Positions 9,956 to 18,640 of a stretch of 64,000 nt of DNA are shown here, piece by piece. Position 1 is the first letter of the stretch. Each line of letters starts with the position of its first letter. Location: contig NZ_FMXN01000003.1 in NCBI RefSeq assembly GCF_900104245.1, forward strand, positions 124,001 to 188,000, read 5' to 3'. This DNA comes from Pseudidiomarina indica (GTDB lineage: Bacteria > Pseudomonadota > Gammaproteobacteria > Enterobacterales > Alteromonadaceae). The position numbers and the translations under genes were made by a program. Under the pieces are notes generated by a model that did not search any database, was not told the origin of the DNA, and saw nothing but the letters and a program-made list of their open reading frames with translations.

Positions 9956-10528
9956 ATGCTGCGGCGCTGGCAAGGGTTTACCTTAGTTGAAGTGATGGTG
10001 ACGATTGCGGTGATCGCCATGCTGGCGCTGACCGTGAGTTTTGTGGTTCCTAGTCGTCAGCAAGATACCACTGCCGAAGCGGCACATACCCTCTATGAAC
10101 GCCTCCGTTATGCGCGCGATTATGCGTTACTTCGTCATGCCGTGATTGGCCTTAGAATCGATAATGGCGATCACTATCGATTTTTGGAATTTACCGAGGG
10201 GCGTTGGCAAAACCTCCAGCATCGCGCGCTGCCACCGACGACGGTCGAAGGTCTCGATCTGATGATTGCGACCGATGACTTGGCATTGCTCGCACAAGAC
10301 GGCACTCGCGTCGAAGATGTGTTTGGGGAAGAAGAAAAAGATTACGGGGTGCGTCGTGACAGCGATGAAGATCCGCGCGAACCACCCCCGCAATTAATGA
10401 TCTTGGGCAGCGGAGAGCTCCCGCTATTTGAACTCGTGCTGCGGCATTTTGACCGCTTAGGCGATAGCCATAGCTGGCGCATTGCCAGTGATGACGGGTT
10501 GCATCTTACCTTAGAGCGAATCGACTAA
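9956..10528 (+). CDS. gspH: Minor pseudopilin GspH
   Basis: This pseudopilin-like protein has the processing site QG|FTLVEVMVTIAV, a hydrophobic helix and a GspH/FimT-type globular domain. It follows gspG by 3 nt and ends on the first base of the gspI start (TAATG). A strongly charged stretch (about residues 121-144, rich in Glu/Asp and ending in PPP) interrupts the globular domain; I do not know whether this is usual in close relatives. Position and order in the operon support the call. Confidence 0.92.
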   Translation: MLRRWQGFTLVEVMVTIAVIAMLALTVSFVVPSRQQDTTAEAAHTLYERLRYARDYALLRHAVIGLRIDNGDHYRFLEFTEGRWQNLQHRALPPTTVEGLDLMIATDDLALLAQDGTRVEDVFGEEEKDYGVRRDSDEDPREPPPQLMILGSGELPLFELVLRHFDRLGDSHSWRIASDDGLHLTLERID

Positions 10529-10932
10529 TGCTAGGGCAGCGAATGCAGGGATTCACCTTGGTGGAAGTGATGTTCGCCTTGGGGCTGTTTGCACTGGCTG
10601 CTCTGGCTGGCGTGGTGGCCACCAGCCAACATTTGGCGAGTCTCACGCAACTCCAACAAAAAACCTTTGCTCAATACGCTGCCAGCAATGCGTTGGCACG
10701 AGCTAGCTTGGCCTATCCCCCTACGGATAAACAGACGGGGATGGAACTCATTGCCGATCAAGAATGGGGCTGGCAAATTGAGGTAACGGAAACTGCGACG
10801 GATAAGGTGTTTTACCTGACTGTGCGAGTTTATGCAGGCGAGGTGGATACCAATAACAACCCAGTGGTGGTGATGAGCCGTTATCTTGGTCCACGCAACG
10901 GCACGGCACCCACAACCGAGGCCATGCCATGA
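10528..10932 (+). CDS. gspI: Minor pseudopilin GspI
   Basis: GspI is one of the minor pseudopilins (with GspJ and GspK) that form the tip complex of the pseudopilus. Leader MLGQRMQG is followed by FTLVEVMFALGLFALAALAG, a normal class III signal with Glu at +5. 134 residues, the typical length. It overlaps gspH by one base (TAATG) and gspJ by four (ATGA), so translation is coupled. Confidence 0.93.
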   Translation: MLGQRMQGFTLVEVMFALGLFALAALAGVVATSQHLASLTQLQQKTFAQYAASNALARASLAYPPTDKQTGMELIADQEWGWQIEVTETATDKVFYLTVRVYAGEVDTNNNPVVVMSRYLGPRNGTAPTTEAMP

Positions 10933-11543
10933 AGAGAAACGCCGGCTTTACGTTAGTGGAAGTCCTAGTGGCCGTCGTGGTAATGGCCATCATTGGGCTG
11001 GCCTCTGCCGCGGTGATTCATACCATGATGCGCGCCAGTGAACAAAGTGAAGCCGCGCTGCTTGAATTGGAAGAATTACAGTTTGCCATGCTGACACTGG
11101 AACAGGATGTGCGCCAGATCATCAAGCGCAGTAATATCACGCGTAGTTATTTGCTGATCGATGAAAATCGACTGGCATTTATCCGCACTGGCTGGCTCAA
11201 CCCACAAGGATTATTCCCGCGCAGTGAGCTGCAACCCGTGGCCTATTTCATTCGTGATGACGCGTTAATCCGAGAGCATTATTATTACGTGGATGTTAGT
11301 GAGTCGACCGAGCCTATCGCGCGGCAATTATTGACCGGCGTGACAGGGCTTGAGGTGACACCGTTGAGCGACGCTGAGGTGCGCAATTGGTCTAAACGCA
11401 ATGCTGGACTCAGTGCTGGGCCACGATTCACTCACCAACTTCCTCCTGCACTTGAAGTAACCCTGACGACTGAACGCTGGGGCACCATGACGCGGGTGTT
11501 TTTGATTGCTGAAGGAGGGGATGATGTCACCTCAGAGAATTAG
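10929..11543 (+). CDS. gspJ: Minor pseudopilin GspJ
   Basis: GspJ is a minor pseudopilin of the tip complex. Leader MKRNAG is followed by FTLVEVLVAVVVMAIIGLAS. 204 residues, normal for the family; the middle has the LEELQFAMLTLEQDVRQ helix characteristic of GspJ. It overlaps the 3' end of gspI by four bases, and its own 3' end overlaps gspK by about 20 nt. Confidence 0.93.
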   Translation: MKRNAGFTLVEVLVAVVVMAIIGLASAAVIHTMMRASEQSEAALLELEELQFAMLTLEQDVRQIIKRSNITRSYLLIDENRLAFIRTGWLNPQGLFPRSELQPVAYFIRDDALIREHYYYVDVSESTEPIARQLLTGVTGLEVTPLSDAEVRNWSKRNAGLSAGPRFTHQLPPALEVTLTTERWGTMTRVFLIAEGGDDVTSEN

Positions 11544-12564
11544 CAATTGCGCCCGTCCTCAGCAGCAACAAGGCGTCGCTTTATTGATGGTGCTCCTTGT
11601 GATTGCACTGGTGACGGTGCTCGCGGTGAGTCTAAGCGGGCGTTCACACCATGCGGTACAGCGCACCCTCAATTTGGGACAAGCCGAGCAAGCGTATTGG
11701 TATTGGTTAAGTGCAGAAGACATTGTGCGTGAGTTGGTGCAAACTGAGATTAAAGAAGATGACGGCATCGCTCATCTGCAGCAATTATGGGCGCAGCAAA
11801 GTACCGGAGCAGGAATGGCGTTCCCAGTTGAGGGGGGCGTGATTCAAGGAAAAGTCAAAGATTTGCGAAGTTGTTTCAACTTGAACTCGCTTGCTTTCGG
11901 GGCAAGTGAGGATGATGCTTTGTTACCAAGACGGAAAGCTCAATTACGGCATTTATTGCTGGCCGTTGTCACGGAGATTGATGCTTATACGGCGGATGTC
12001 ATTGTGGACTCGGTGGCCGATTGGTTGGATGAAGACAGTGATATTGGGGGCAGTTATGGCAGTGAGTCCATTGATTATTTGAGCCTGCCGTTCCCCTATC
12101 AGGCGGCGAATGCGTGGTTTGCTCAGGTGAGTGAATTGCGTTTAATTCGAGGGGTCAGCGCGAGTATTTATCAGCAACTGCGGCCTTATATCTGTGTTTT
12201 ACCCAAGGATAATAGCTTGCGTATCAATGTGAATACCGTCAGCCCAGACCACCCAGAGTTATTACATGCGGTAACCGTCGGCGCCATGACAGAAGATGAT
12301 GCGACGAGTTTTTTAGCAAACCGTCAGCACGGGGGGTATGATTCGATTGATGCTGCCCGCCAGCAAGGTGCATTAAATCATGCTGCTGGACGCGAGCTTG
12401 AGGCAAATCTGGGGCAGCCATTGGATGATTTGGATGTGAGCAGTAATTATTTTCAATTGAATGCAACCATTGGTGTCGGCGATTTCAAACTACCCGTAGA
12501 AAGCCAATTGATGATCACGCAAGACACCACGGCCGTGATTTACCGCGGTTTAGGAGAGCCCTAA
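11524..12564 (+). CDS. gspK: Minor pseudopilin GspK
   Basis: GspK caps the pseudopilus tip. It lacks the +5 Glu of the other pseudopilins: after the leader the sequence is QQGVALLMVLLVIALVTVLAVS, as known for GspK. The globular part has the helix-rich insertion and conserved SVADWLDEDSDI and INVNT segments. I chose ATG 11524, which stands 5-6 nt from the strong AAGGAGG inside the end of gspJ. ATG 11521 is too close, and TTG 11506 precedes the ribosome site. 346 residues. Confidence 0.92.
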   Translation: MSPQRISNCARPQQQQGVALLMVLLVIALVTVLAVSLSGRSHHAVQRTLNLGQAEQAYWYWLSAEDIVRELVQTEIKEDDGIAHLQQLWAQQSTGAGMAFPVEGGVIQGKVKDLRSCFNLNSLAFGASEDDALLPRRKAQLRHLLLAVVTEIDAYTADVIVDSVADWLDEDSDIGGSYGSESIDYLSLPFPYQAANAWFAQVSELRLIRGVSASIYQQLRPYICVLPKDNSLRINVNTVSPDHPELLHAVTVGAMTEDDATSFLANRQHGGYDSIDAARQQGALNHAAGRELEANLGQPLDDLDVSSNYFQLNATIGVGDFKLPVESQLMITQDTTAVIYRGLGEP

Positions 12565-12568
12565 CATC

Positions 12569-13750
12569 ATGGAACAATTATTCATTCGCTTAAGTGCTGC
12601 GCCGCAAACTGTGGTGCATTGGCTGATTTGGAACCCGTTGCATCAGGAACTCATTGCCAGCGGCACCTTGGCGCAGGTTGAGGAACTGACCCAGCTAACT
12701 GAGCATGCGCGGAGTCGTCAGGTGATTGTCTATGCCAGTGGGACAGAAATCCTAATGACCCAAGTTGAGTTGCCCAGCAGCGCCTTGCGCATGTTAACGC
12801 AGGTAATTCCGAACGCGTTAGAGGATGAGCTGGCACAAGATATTACTGAGCTTCACTTTGCTTGGCCGCCGATTAAAAAAACCGGACCAATGGTTACCGT
12901 GCCGGTGGCGGTGGTTGGGAAACAGCAAATGCACGCATGGTTGGACGCCTTGCAACAAGCGCAGATTATTTGTGATGCCATTTACCCGGATATTTATTTT
13001 CTACCCAAACCAGAGGAAGCAGACCACGCAACCACGTTAACTTTGGGTAACCAAATGGTGGTGCGAACAGGCGAGCATCAGGGCTTTGCGTGCGAAGCGC
13101 ATTTGGCCGAGGCGCTCACTGAAGGATGCACTCTTAATCCGGTGGAGCAGCAAGATATTGAAGTTCCCTTGAGTGTGATGGCAAGTACTTACTACGCGGC
13201 TATCCAATCAGGCGCGCTGCCATGGATTAATTTACGGCAGCAACAATTTCGAGCGCTCCGGCAGCGCAGCAGCCACTCAGGCTGGCGAAACTATCGAGGT
13301 GCAGCCATTGCAGCCAGTGTGTTGGTGGTGATCGCGTACGCCACTCAATGGGTCCATTACTGGCAATTGGGGCAACAGCAAGCACAATTGCAAACCGCCA
13401 TTGAAGCAACCTACCGCACCACCTTTCCTGATGAAACGCGCATTGTGAACGTGCGAACTCAGTTAAATAGACATTTGGAAAGCCTTGGCGCGCAGCGAGA
13501 AGGTCGTTCTCCGCTGGAGCTCTTGTTGTATCTCGAAAGCGCCTTTCAAGCGAATCGAGATATTCAGCTCGAGTTATTGCGTTATGATAATCACACTTTA
13601 CGTCTCCAGGTGAGGGCAGATAGCTTTGCGAGTTTGGAAAAATTTCTAAAAATTGCGAACGAGAGTGGTGCAGTGTTGGTGGAGCAAGGGCCGGTATCCA
13701 ATCAAAATGGGGCCGTGAGTGGCACGTTGACGGTGAAGAAGGAAGCGTAA
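12569..13750 (+). CDS. gspL: Type II secretion protein GspL
   Basis: GspL recruits the GspE ATPase to the membrane. It has an actin-like cytoplasmic domain (about residues 1-235), one membrane segment (about 247-267, after the basic stretch RQRSSHSGWRNYR) and a small periplasmic ferredoxin-like domain that pairs with GspM. Length (393) is normal. It starts 4 nt after gspK, and its stop shares one base with the gspM start (TAATG). Confidence 0.93.
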   Translation: MEQLFIRLSAAPQTVVHWLIWNPLHQELIASGTLAQVEELTQLTEHARSRQVIVYASGTEILMTQVELPSSALRMLTQVIPNALEDELAQDITELHFAWPPIKKTGPMVTVPVAVVGKQQMHAWLDALQQAQIICDAIYPDIYFLPKPEEADHATTLTLGNQMVVRTGEHQGFACEAHLAEALTEGCTLNPVEQQDIEVPLSVMASTYYAAIQSGALPWINLRQQQFRALRQRSSHSGWRNYRGAAIAASVLVVIAYATQWVHYWQLGQQQAQLQTAIEATYRTTFPDETRIVNVRTQLNRHLESLGAQREGRSPLELLLYLESAFQANRDIQLELLRYDNHTLRLQVRADSFASLEKFLKIANESGAVLVEQGPVSNQNGAVSGTLTVKKEA

Positions 13751-14295
13751 TGGCGATGAAACAACAATGGTTACAGCCCTTATTACAGCGCTTTCCAACC
13801 TTGGATGAGCGATTACGACAACTCAACCCGCGGGAACGTATCTTGTTAAGCGTCGCCGGTGCTTTGCTGGTGCTGCTCTGTCTTTACTTAATTTGCTGGC
13901 AGCCATTGCAAAGTGGTCTCCAACAGCGAGCCATGCAAGTTGAAGCGCAGCAGCAATTATTACAATGGGTGCGAGAAAACACCGGGCGTTATCAGTCATT
14001 ACAGCAAGCACAAGGTCCTGGTGGAGCCGCCGCAACCCAGCGGCAAGTAACGATTACCGGCAGCCTGACCGAGCGCATGACTCGGTTAGCGAGTGTTCTC
14101 GACATTGAATTGACACGCTTACAACCGCAAAACGACAGTCTCGTTATTGTGATTGATCAAGCGCCTTTTGATGCCCTGCTGAAACTCCTGGAAGCAACGG
14201 AGCAGCAGGCAGGATTAACCATTGAACAACTGGATGTCGCACCGGCCTCCCAACCTGGCGAAGTTCGCGTGCGCCGACTACAGGTGCGGTTATGA
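13750..14295 (+). CDS. gspM: Type II secretion protein GspM
   Basis: GspM is a small bitopic inner-membrane protein that stabilises GspL. It has a cytoplasmic N terminus, one membrane segment (about residues 34-54, SVAGALLVLLCLYLICW), a coiled-coil-like Gln-rich stretch and a ferredoxin-like periplasmic domain. 181 residues. A second ATG two codons further on could also be the start. It overlaps gspL by one base and gspN by four. Confidence 0.9.
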   Translation: MAMKQQWLQPLLQRFPTLDERLRQLNPRERILLSVAGALLVLLCLYLICWQPLQSGLQQRAMQVEAQQQLLQWVRENTGRYQSLQQAQGPGGAAATQRQVTITGSLTERMTRLASVLDIELTRLQPQNDSLVIVIDQAPFDALLKLLEATEQQAGLTIEQLDVAPASQPGEVRVRRLQVRL

Positions 14296-15074
14296 TGAAA
14301 TGGTGGTGGTTGTTGCCGTTATTTATTCTTGGGTTGGTGGTACAAGCACCTGCGCAATTGTTGCCTTGGGTGCTCCAGCAGGTGAATGGCGCCGATGCTG
14401 TGCAATTAACGCACGTGCAAGGAACGCTTTGGAAGGGCTCCACGAATGTCAGTGCGCCCCTTAGTACGGGGGGCCAGGTTGAATTCCAACAGGTGCAATG
14501 GCAACTGAGCCCGTGGCATTTATTGTTGGGGCGCGCGGTGGTTCAACTACAGATTCCACAGCGTGCTGGGAATGAGCTGTATGGCGAAGCAAATGTGCAG
14601 CTACGGGCCACTGAAGTCAGTGTCAGCAGTCAGTTGCATGGACAACTACAACCGCTTATCCAGCAGTGGCGACTCCCGGTCCCGATTACGGTGGCAGGGC
14701 AATTGGAGTTACGCCTTGATGATTATGGTCTGAGCGACTTTGACAGCCAGCAGTGGTGTCATCGACTAGCGGGGCAACTGATCACCCGCAATACTGAAAT
14801 GCGAATTAACCATGTTTGGCATCCCCTCGGTGATTTTAATACGCAACTTGGCTGCGTCACTGATGGCAATCAGCAGGCAGTGCAGCTGCGGGTCGAGCCA
14901 CCGAATTTAATCGGGTTGACGGTTGCGGCACAAGTGGGGGGAAGTTGGCGTGCTCCGCGAGTGAAAGTCAATGGTACGCTCCAACCAACCGCGCAGACCC
15001 CTGCGCCGATCCGTGAGCTCTTGGTGTTTTTAGGGCAAGCTGATGCGCAAGGGCGCTATCCATTCTCGTGGTAA
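14292..15074 (+). CDS. gspN: Type II secretion protein GspN
   Basis: GspN is an accessory inner-membrane protein found in a subset of type II secretion operons; its exact job is not settled. The 260-residue protein has an N-terminal membrane anchor (WWLLPLFILGLVVQ), and the rest is predicted beta-rich, with repeated amphipathic strands. A second ATG immediately follows the first. As the last gene of the operon it overlaps gspM by an ATGA. No clear hairpin terminator follows it. Confidence 0.88.
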   Translation: MMKWWWLLPLFILGLVVQAPAQLLPWVLQQVNGADAVQLTHVQGTLWKGSTNVSAPLSTGGQVEFQQVQWQLSPWHLLLGRAVVQLQIPQRAGNELYGEANVQLRATEVSVSSQLHGQLQPLIQQWRLPVPITVAGQLELRLDDYGLSDFDSQQWCHRLAGQLITRNTEMRINHVWHPLGDFNTQLGCVTDGNQQAVQLRVEPPNLIGLTVAAQVGGSWRAPRVKVNGTLQPTAQTPAPIRELLVFLGQADAQGRYPFSW

Positions 15075-15161
15075 TGCTGCGGTAACAATGCAAACTTCTT
15101 CTATAAGCCGCAATTGCCACTTGCGAGTGTGCCTACAGGCGCTTAAAATAACCCGTTTCGA

Positions 15162-15189
15162 TTAACAAATTTACAAAGATTCATATCAT
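15162..15189 (+). promoter_or_regulatory. Putative sigma-70 promoter of ugd
   Basis: TTAACA (15162-15167) and TATCAT (15184-15189) each match five of six consensus bases, separated by 16 nt. The predicted start of transcription lies shortly before the purine-rich ribosome site AAGGATGAGG of ugd. The rest of the 135-nt gap after gspN shows nothing clear. Confidence 0.45.
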
Positions 15190-15209
15190 ACTACAAGGAT
15201 GAGGTCGTC

Positions 15210-16376
15210 ATGAAAATTGCAGTTGCGGGAACCGGTTATGTCGGTCTTTCTAATGCCGTGTTATTAGCCCAGCATAACCATGTGGTGGCAGTTGATATTG
15301 TCGAAGCGAAAGTCGCTCAAATTATGCAACGGCAGTCACCCATCGTTGACGCAGAAATCCAAGACTTCCTAACGCATAAAAATTTACACTTAACCGCGAC
15401 CACTGATACCAATGCGGCCTACCGGGACGCTGATTTTGTGGTGGTGGCAACCCCGACTGATTACGACCCTAAAACTAATTATTTTAATACCAGCAGCGTT
15501 GAAGCAGCCATCGATGCGGTGCGTGCGGTGAACACAAGCTGCACCATCATTATTAAATCCACGGTGCCGGTTGGCTATACGAAGCAATTGCGTGAAGAAC
15601 GCAATGATGAAAACATCATTTTCTCACCTGAATTCTTACGTGAAGGCCGCGCACTATACGATAATCTTCATCCTAGCCGTATTATTGTTGGCGCACAAAC
15701 GGCGGCTGCGCACCAGTTTGCAGAGCTGTTGCAACAAGGCGCAATCAAGCAGGATGTTCCGGTTTTATTCACCGACTCAACGGAAGCTGAAGCCATTAAA
15801 TTATTTGCGAATACCTATTTGGCAATGCGTGTGGCGTATTTTAACGAGTTGGACTCTTATGCGGAAACCCACGGGTTGAACGCCCGTCAGATTATTGATG
15901 GGGTGTGTTTAGATCCACGAATTGGTGACCACTATAACAACCCGAGCTTTGGCTATGGCGGTTACTGTTTGCCGAAAGACACCAAACAATTATTAGCCAA
16001 CTATCAAGATGTTCCGCAAACCTTAATTAAAGCCATTGTGGATGCCAACCGTACGCGCAAAGATTTTGTCGCCGAAAGTATTTTAAAACGCCAACCGAAA
16101 TGCGTGGGCATTTATCGCTTGGTGATGAAGTCAGGCTCGGATAATTTCCGTGCATCGGCCGTGCAAGGCATTATGAAACGCCTCAAAGCCAAAGGGGTTG
16201 AGGTGATTGTTTATGAACCCGTATTGCAAGAACCAACCTTCTTCAATTCCAAAGTGGTGAATGACCTCGATGAGTTTAAGCGTTCATGCTGTATGATCGT
16301 TTCGAATCGACTCACGGAAGAACTTAGCGACGTCGCTGATCGCGTGTACACCCGCGATTTGTTCGGCTCGGATTAA
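15210..16376 (+). CDS. ugd: UDP-glucose 6-dehydrogenase
   Basis: The enzyme oxidises UDP-glucose to UDP-glucuronate with two NAD+, giving a precursor for acidic capsule sugars. The N terminus has the Rossmann motif GTGYVGLS (residues 7-14). The catalytic cysteine is in [15 protein letters not shown] (around residue 250), and the STVPVGYT and SPEFLREG segments are conserved in the family. 388 residues, typical of the short UDP-glucose dehydrogenases. A good ribosome site (AAGGATGAGG) precedes the ATG. It is followed by pgi, rfaH and the capsule export operon, which supports a role in surface polysaccharide supply. Confidence 0.94.
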   Translation: MKIAVAGTGYVGLSNAVLLAQHNHVVAVDIVEAKVAQIMQRQSPIVDAEIQDFLTHKNLHLTATTDTNAAYRDADFVVVATPTDYDPKTNYFNTSSVEAAIDAVRAVNTSCTIIIKSTVPVGYTKQLREERNDENIIFSPEFLREGRALYDNLHPSRIIVGAQTAAAHQFAELLQQGAIKQDVPVLFTDSTEAEAIKLFANTYLAMRVAYFNELDSYAETHGLNARQIIDGVCLDPRIGDHYNNPSFGYGGYCLPKDTKQLLANYQDVPQTLIKAIVDANRTRKDFVAESILKRQPKCVGIYRLVMKSGSDNFRASAVQGIMKRLKAKGVEVIVYEPVLQEPTFFNSKVVNDLDEFKRSCCMIVSNRLTEELSDVADRVYTRDLFGSD

Positions 16377-16392
16377 AACAAGGAGTAGGGCG

Positions 16393-17907
16393 ATGGTAAA
16401 CAACCCCCCAGTAACAGCAGCACAGTGCATCGAAACCGAATGGTTAAACTTGGACTATAGCTATCAAGGGTTGACCGACGAACAATTGCGCGCTTATGCG
16501 CAGCAAAAACTGCCGGCTAATTTTACGGCCTTAAAGCAGCAGTTGGTGACCGGTGAATTTGAAAACAAAACGGAGCAGCGGAAAGTCACTCATGTGTTGA
16601 ACCGTAGCATCCATAATGTTGTGAAAGCAGCGAATGGGAAAAACCGTTTTGTCGAAATTGTACGCTTATTGCGTAGTGGTAATTGGTTAGGAGCAACAGG
16701 CAAGCCGATTACTGATGTGGTCAATATCGGTGTTGGCGGCTCGGACCTTGGGCCAATGATGGGGGCCTTTGCCCTGCATGAATTTGCCGATGACTATAGC
16801 TTACATACCTTGCATACGCACTTTGTTAGTTCGATGGATGGCGGGCAATTGTATGCAGTACTGCCAATTGTTGATCCTGAAACGACACTTTTTATCATTG
16901 CGAGTAAAAGCTTTAGTACGGTCGATACACTCGCCAACGTACAGACGGTTAAAGAGTGGATTAAGCCGGTATTGAGCGAAGCCGATTGGTTGCAGCATCA
17001 CGTGATTGGAGTTAGCTCCAATAACCAGGCGATGATGGAATTTGGTATTCCTCCGAACCAGCAATTAAGTTTCGCTGATTCAGTGGGTGGGCGCTTCAGT
17101 ATTTGGTCAGCCATTGGTTTGCCCATCGCGTTGTCCATTGGCAGTAACCAGTTCAGTAAAATGCTCGAGGGGGCACAAGCCATCGATGAGCACTTTGCCC
17201 AAACCGACGACATTACCCAGAATATTCCAGTGATGTTAGCGCTGCTGGGGGTGTATAACCGCGAAGAGCGGGGCATTAACAACCTTGCGATTTTGCCTTA
17301 TGACGGGCGTCTGCGGTATTTGCCTAACTACATGCAACAATTGGATATGGAGAGTAATGGCAAGCAAGCAACCCATGACAATCAGCCGTTAACAACTCCC
17401 ACGGGACCGATTATTTGGGGAGGCTATGGCCCCAACGGGCAGCACGCGTTTTTCCAACATTTGCACCAAGGTTGGGATAGCTTCACGGCAGACTTTATTG
17501 CGGTCCTGCATCGCGCTGCGCCAGGTTTTACGCCGCCCGTTCAAGACGCGTTACGTGAACAACAGCGGTTAGCTGTGAGTAACTGTTTAGCGCATCGGAA
17601 ACTGATGTGGGAAGGGTTTCGTGCGGTGGGGCCGGATGGTCAAGAGGACCCGCGCAATACTTACACTGGGCAACACCCCACCAATTTATTGTATGTGGAT
17701 GAGCTCACGCCGCAGAGTTTTGGTGCACTGATTGCCGTCTATGAGCATAAAGTGTTTACCCAAGGGGTCATTTGGGGCATCAACAGTTTTGACCAGCCCG
17801 GTGTTGAAAAGGGTAAAAATTGTGCAAAAGATATTTTAGCAGTGATTGATGGGGTTAAATCACAAAGCTTCGATGCGAGTACAGATCGTATTATCCGACG
17901 TATGTAA
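16393..17907 (+). CDS. pgi: Glucose-6-phosphate isomerase
   Basis: Pgi interconverts glucose 6-phosphate and fructose 6-phosphate, linking gluconeogenesis with sugar-nucleotide synthesis. The family features are present: GVGGSDLGP (about residue 116), SKSFST phosphate site, catalytic Glu in DMESNGK, His in NGQHAF and Lys in GVEKGKN near the C terminus. At 504 residues it is about 45 shorter than E. coli Pgi; the difference is spread through the N-terminal region and surface loops, and all active-site residues remain. It starts 16 nt after ugd behind AAGGAG, so the two are likely one transcript. Confidence 0.95.
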   Translation: MVNNPPVTAAQCIETEWLNLDYSYQGLTDEQLRAYAQQKLPANFTALKQQLVTGEFENKTEQRKVTHVLNRSIHNVVKAANGKNRFVEIVRLLRSGNWLGATGKPITDVVNIGVGGSDLGPMMGAFALHEFADDYSLHTLHTHFVSSMDGGQLYAVLPIVDPETTLFIIASKSFSTVDTLANVQTVKEWIKPVLSEADWLQHHVIGVSSNNQAMMEFGIPPNQQLSFADSVGGRFSIWSAIGLPIALSIGSNQFSKMLEGAQAIDEHFAQTDDITQNIPVMLALLGVYNREERGINNLAILPYDGRLRYLPNYMQQLDMESNGKQATHDNQPLTTPTGPIIWGGYGPNGQHAFFQHLHQGWDSFTADFIAVLHRAAPGFTPPVQDALREQQRLAVSNCLAHRKLMWEGFRAVGPDGQEDPRNTYTGQHPTNLLYVDELTPQSFGALIAVYEHKVFTQGVIWGINSFDQPGVEKGKNCAKDILAVIDGVKSQSFDASTDRIIRRM

Positions 17908-17940
17908 GCCTTGATTCACTAATAGGTAAGAAAAAACACA

Positions 17941-18441
17941 ATGACTTGGTACGTGGTACGCACCAAGCCACGGCAAGAGCGTCGTGCCTTGGTAAATTTG
18001 ACGAATCAACAGATGGTCGCATTTTTGCCAGAGTTCACGGTACATAAAGTGCGGCGAGGGAAGCGAACTCCGGTTACGGAACCTTTATTCCCTGGGTACT
18101 TGTTTGTCAATTTAGATGATTATGCGGAGCAGTTTTATAAAATTCGTAGCACCTTTGGCGTTAACAAGTTATTAACGTTTGGTTCACGAGTGGCGACGGT
18201 GCCAGACTCGCTCATCGCGGAATTACAACAGTTGAATCAAAACTCAGATGTGGTCCAAAAAGCGACGACAGCAGCGATGCCTCAAGTGGGTGAAAAGGTT
18301 GAAATTGAAACCGGTCCTTTTGCCGGTTTTATCGCTGAAATCATTGAGTTAGATGGCGATAGTCGCTGTATCGTCTTGTTGAATTGGTTGCAGCAAGATG
18401 TTCAGGCTACCTATTCGTTTGACGAAATCAGACGAAATTAG
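17941..18441 (+). CDS. rfaH: Transcription antiterminator RfaH (NusG paralogue)
   Basis: RfaH is the operon-specific NusG paralogue that binds RNA polymerase paused at ops sites, suppresses pausing and Rho termination, and recruits ribosomes. The 166-residue protein has the NGN domain (MTWYVVRTKPRQE..., PLFPGYLFVNLD) and a C-terminal KOW-type region (VGEKVEIETGPFAGF). The C-terminal end (LLNWLQQDVQATYSFDEIRR) resembles RfaH rather than housekeeping NusG. A perfect ops element lies 188 nt downstream, in front of the capsule export genes. This strongly supports RfaH over NusG and suggests a local regulatory circuit. It follows pgi by 33 nt. Confidence 0.93.
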   Translation: MTWYVVRTKPRQERRALVNLTNQQMVAFLPEFTVHKVRRGKRTPVTEPLFPGYLFVNLDDYAEQFYKIRSTFGVNKLLTFGSRVATVPDSLIAELQQLNQNSDVVQKATTAAMPQVGEKVEIETGPFAGFIAEIIELDGDSRCIVLLNWLQQDVQATYSFDEIRRN

Positions 18442-18498
18442 CGTGATAGTTTCGCACTTTTAAGAATTTTCCCTAATGTAAAAGTTGTTAAATCTGCG

Positions 18499-18527
18499 TT
18501 GATCCATGTTTATCGATATGGTCTAAT
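18499..18527 (+). promoter_or_regulatory. Putative promoter of the capsule export operon
   Basis: TTGATC (18499-18504) and TCTAAT (18522-18527) are separated by 17 nt, and the bases TGG directly before the -10 make it also an extended -10. Transcription would start near 18534, about 95 nt ahead of the ops element. The region between rfaH and gfcA (18442-18770) holds this promoter, the leader reading frame, the ops site and a second short reading frame ending on the gfcA start. I see no convincing terminator after rfaH. Confidence 0.5.
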
Positions 18528-18573
18528 GGCGTTGCACTCTAGCGTGCAGAAATACAGGCGTTAGAGGAATACG

Positions 18574-18612
18574 ATGAAGTATAACAATTGTTATGTATTG
18601 AATGGTTTTTAG
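18574..18612 (+). CDS. Putative 12-residue leader peptide upstream of ops
   Basis: A reading frame of twelve codons (MKYNNCYVLNGF, stop TAG) begins at an ATG preceded by AGAGGA with 5-nt spacing, a better ribosome site than many real genes here. It lies in the untranslated leader of the capsule operon, after the predicted promoter, and ends 16 nt before the ops element. It could load a ribosome behind RNA polymerase before the ops pause, or could be fortuitous. The function is an inference from position only. Confidence 0.35.
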   Translation: MKYNNCYVLNGF

Positions 18613-18628
18613 GATGCCGCAACCTAAG

Positions 18629-18640
18629 GGCGGTAGCGTG
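18629..18640 (+). promoter_or_regulatory. ops element (core of a JUMPstart site)
   Basis: GGCGGTAGCGTG is an exact match to the operon polarity suppressor sequence at which RNA polymerase pauses and RfaH is loaded. The neighbouring bases (AAGGGCGGTAGCGTGCCT) also match the JUMPstart context known from enterobacterial polysaccharide operons. It lies on the coding strand 131 nt ahead of gfcA and 188 nt behind rfaH, the expected place. The motif is seen directly; its role follows from the E. coli system. Confidence 0.88.

Noticed and set aside
13227-13826. 199-codon open frame on the minus strand across gspL/gspM
   Set aside because: Antisense to two well-supported secretion genes, with no ribosome site or recognisable motif.
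15075-15209. Search for an ops site before ugd
   Set aside because: No GGCGGTAG-like sequence is present, so ugd, pgi and rfaH do not appear to be under RfaH control themselves.
17941-18441. Housekeeping NusG instead of RfaH
   Set aside because: The gene is not in the secE-nusG-rplK context, the C-terminal sequence is RfaH-like and an exact ops element lies close by.
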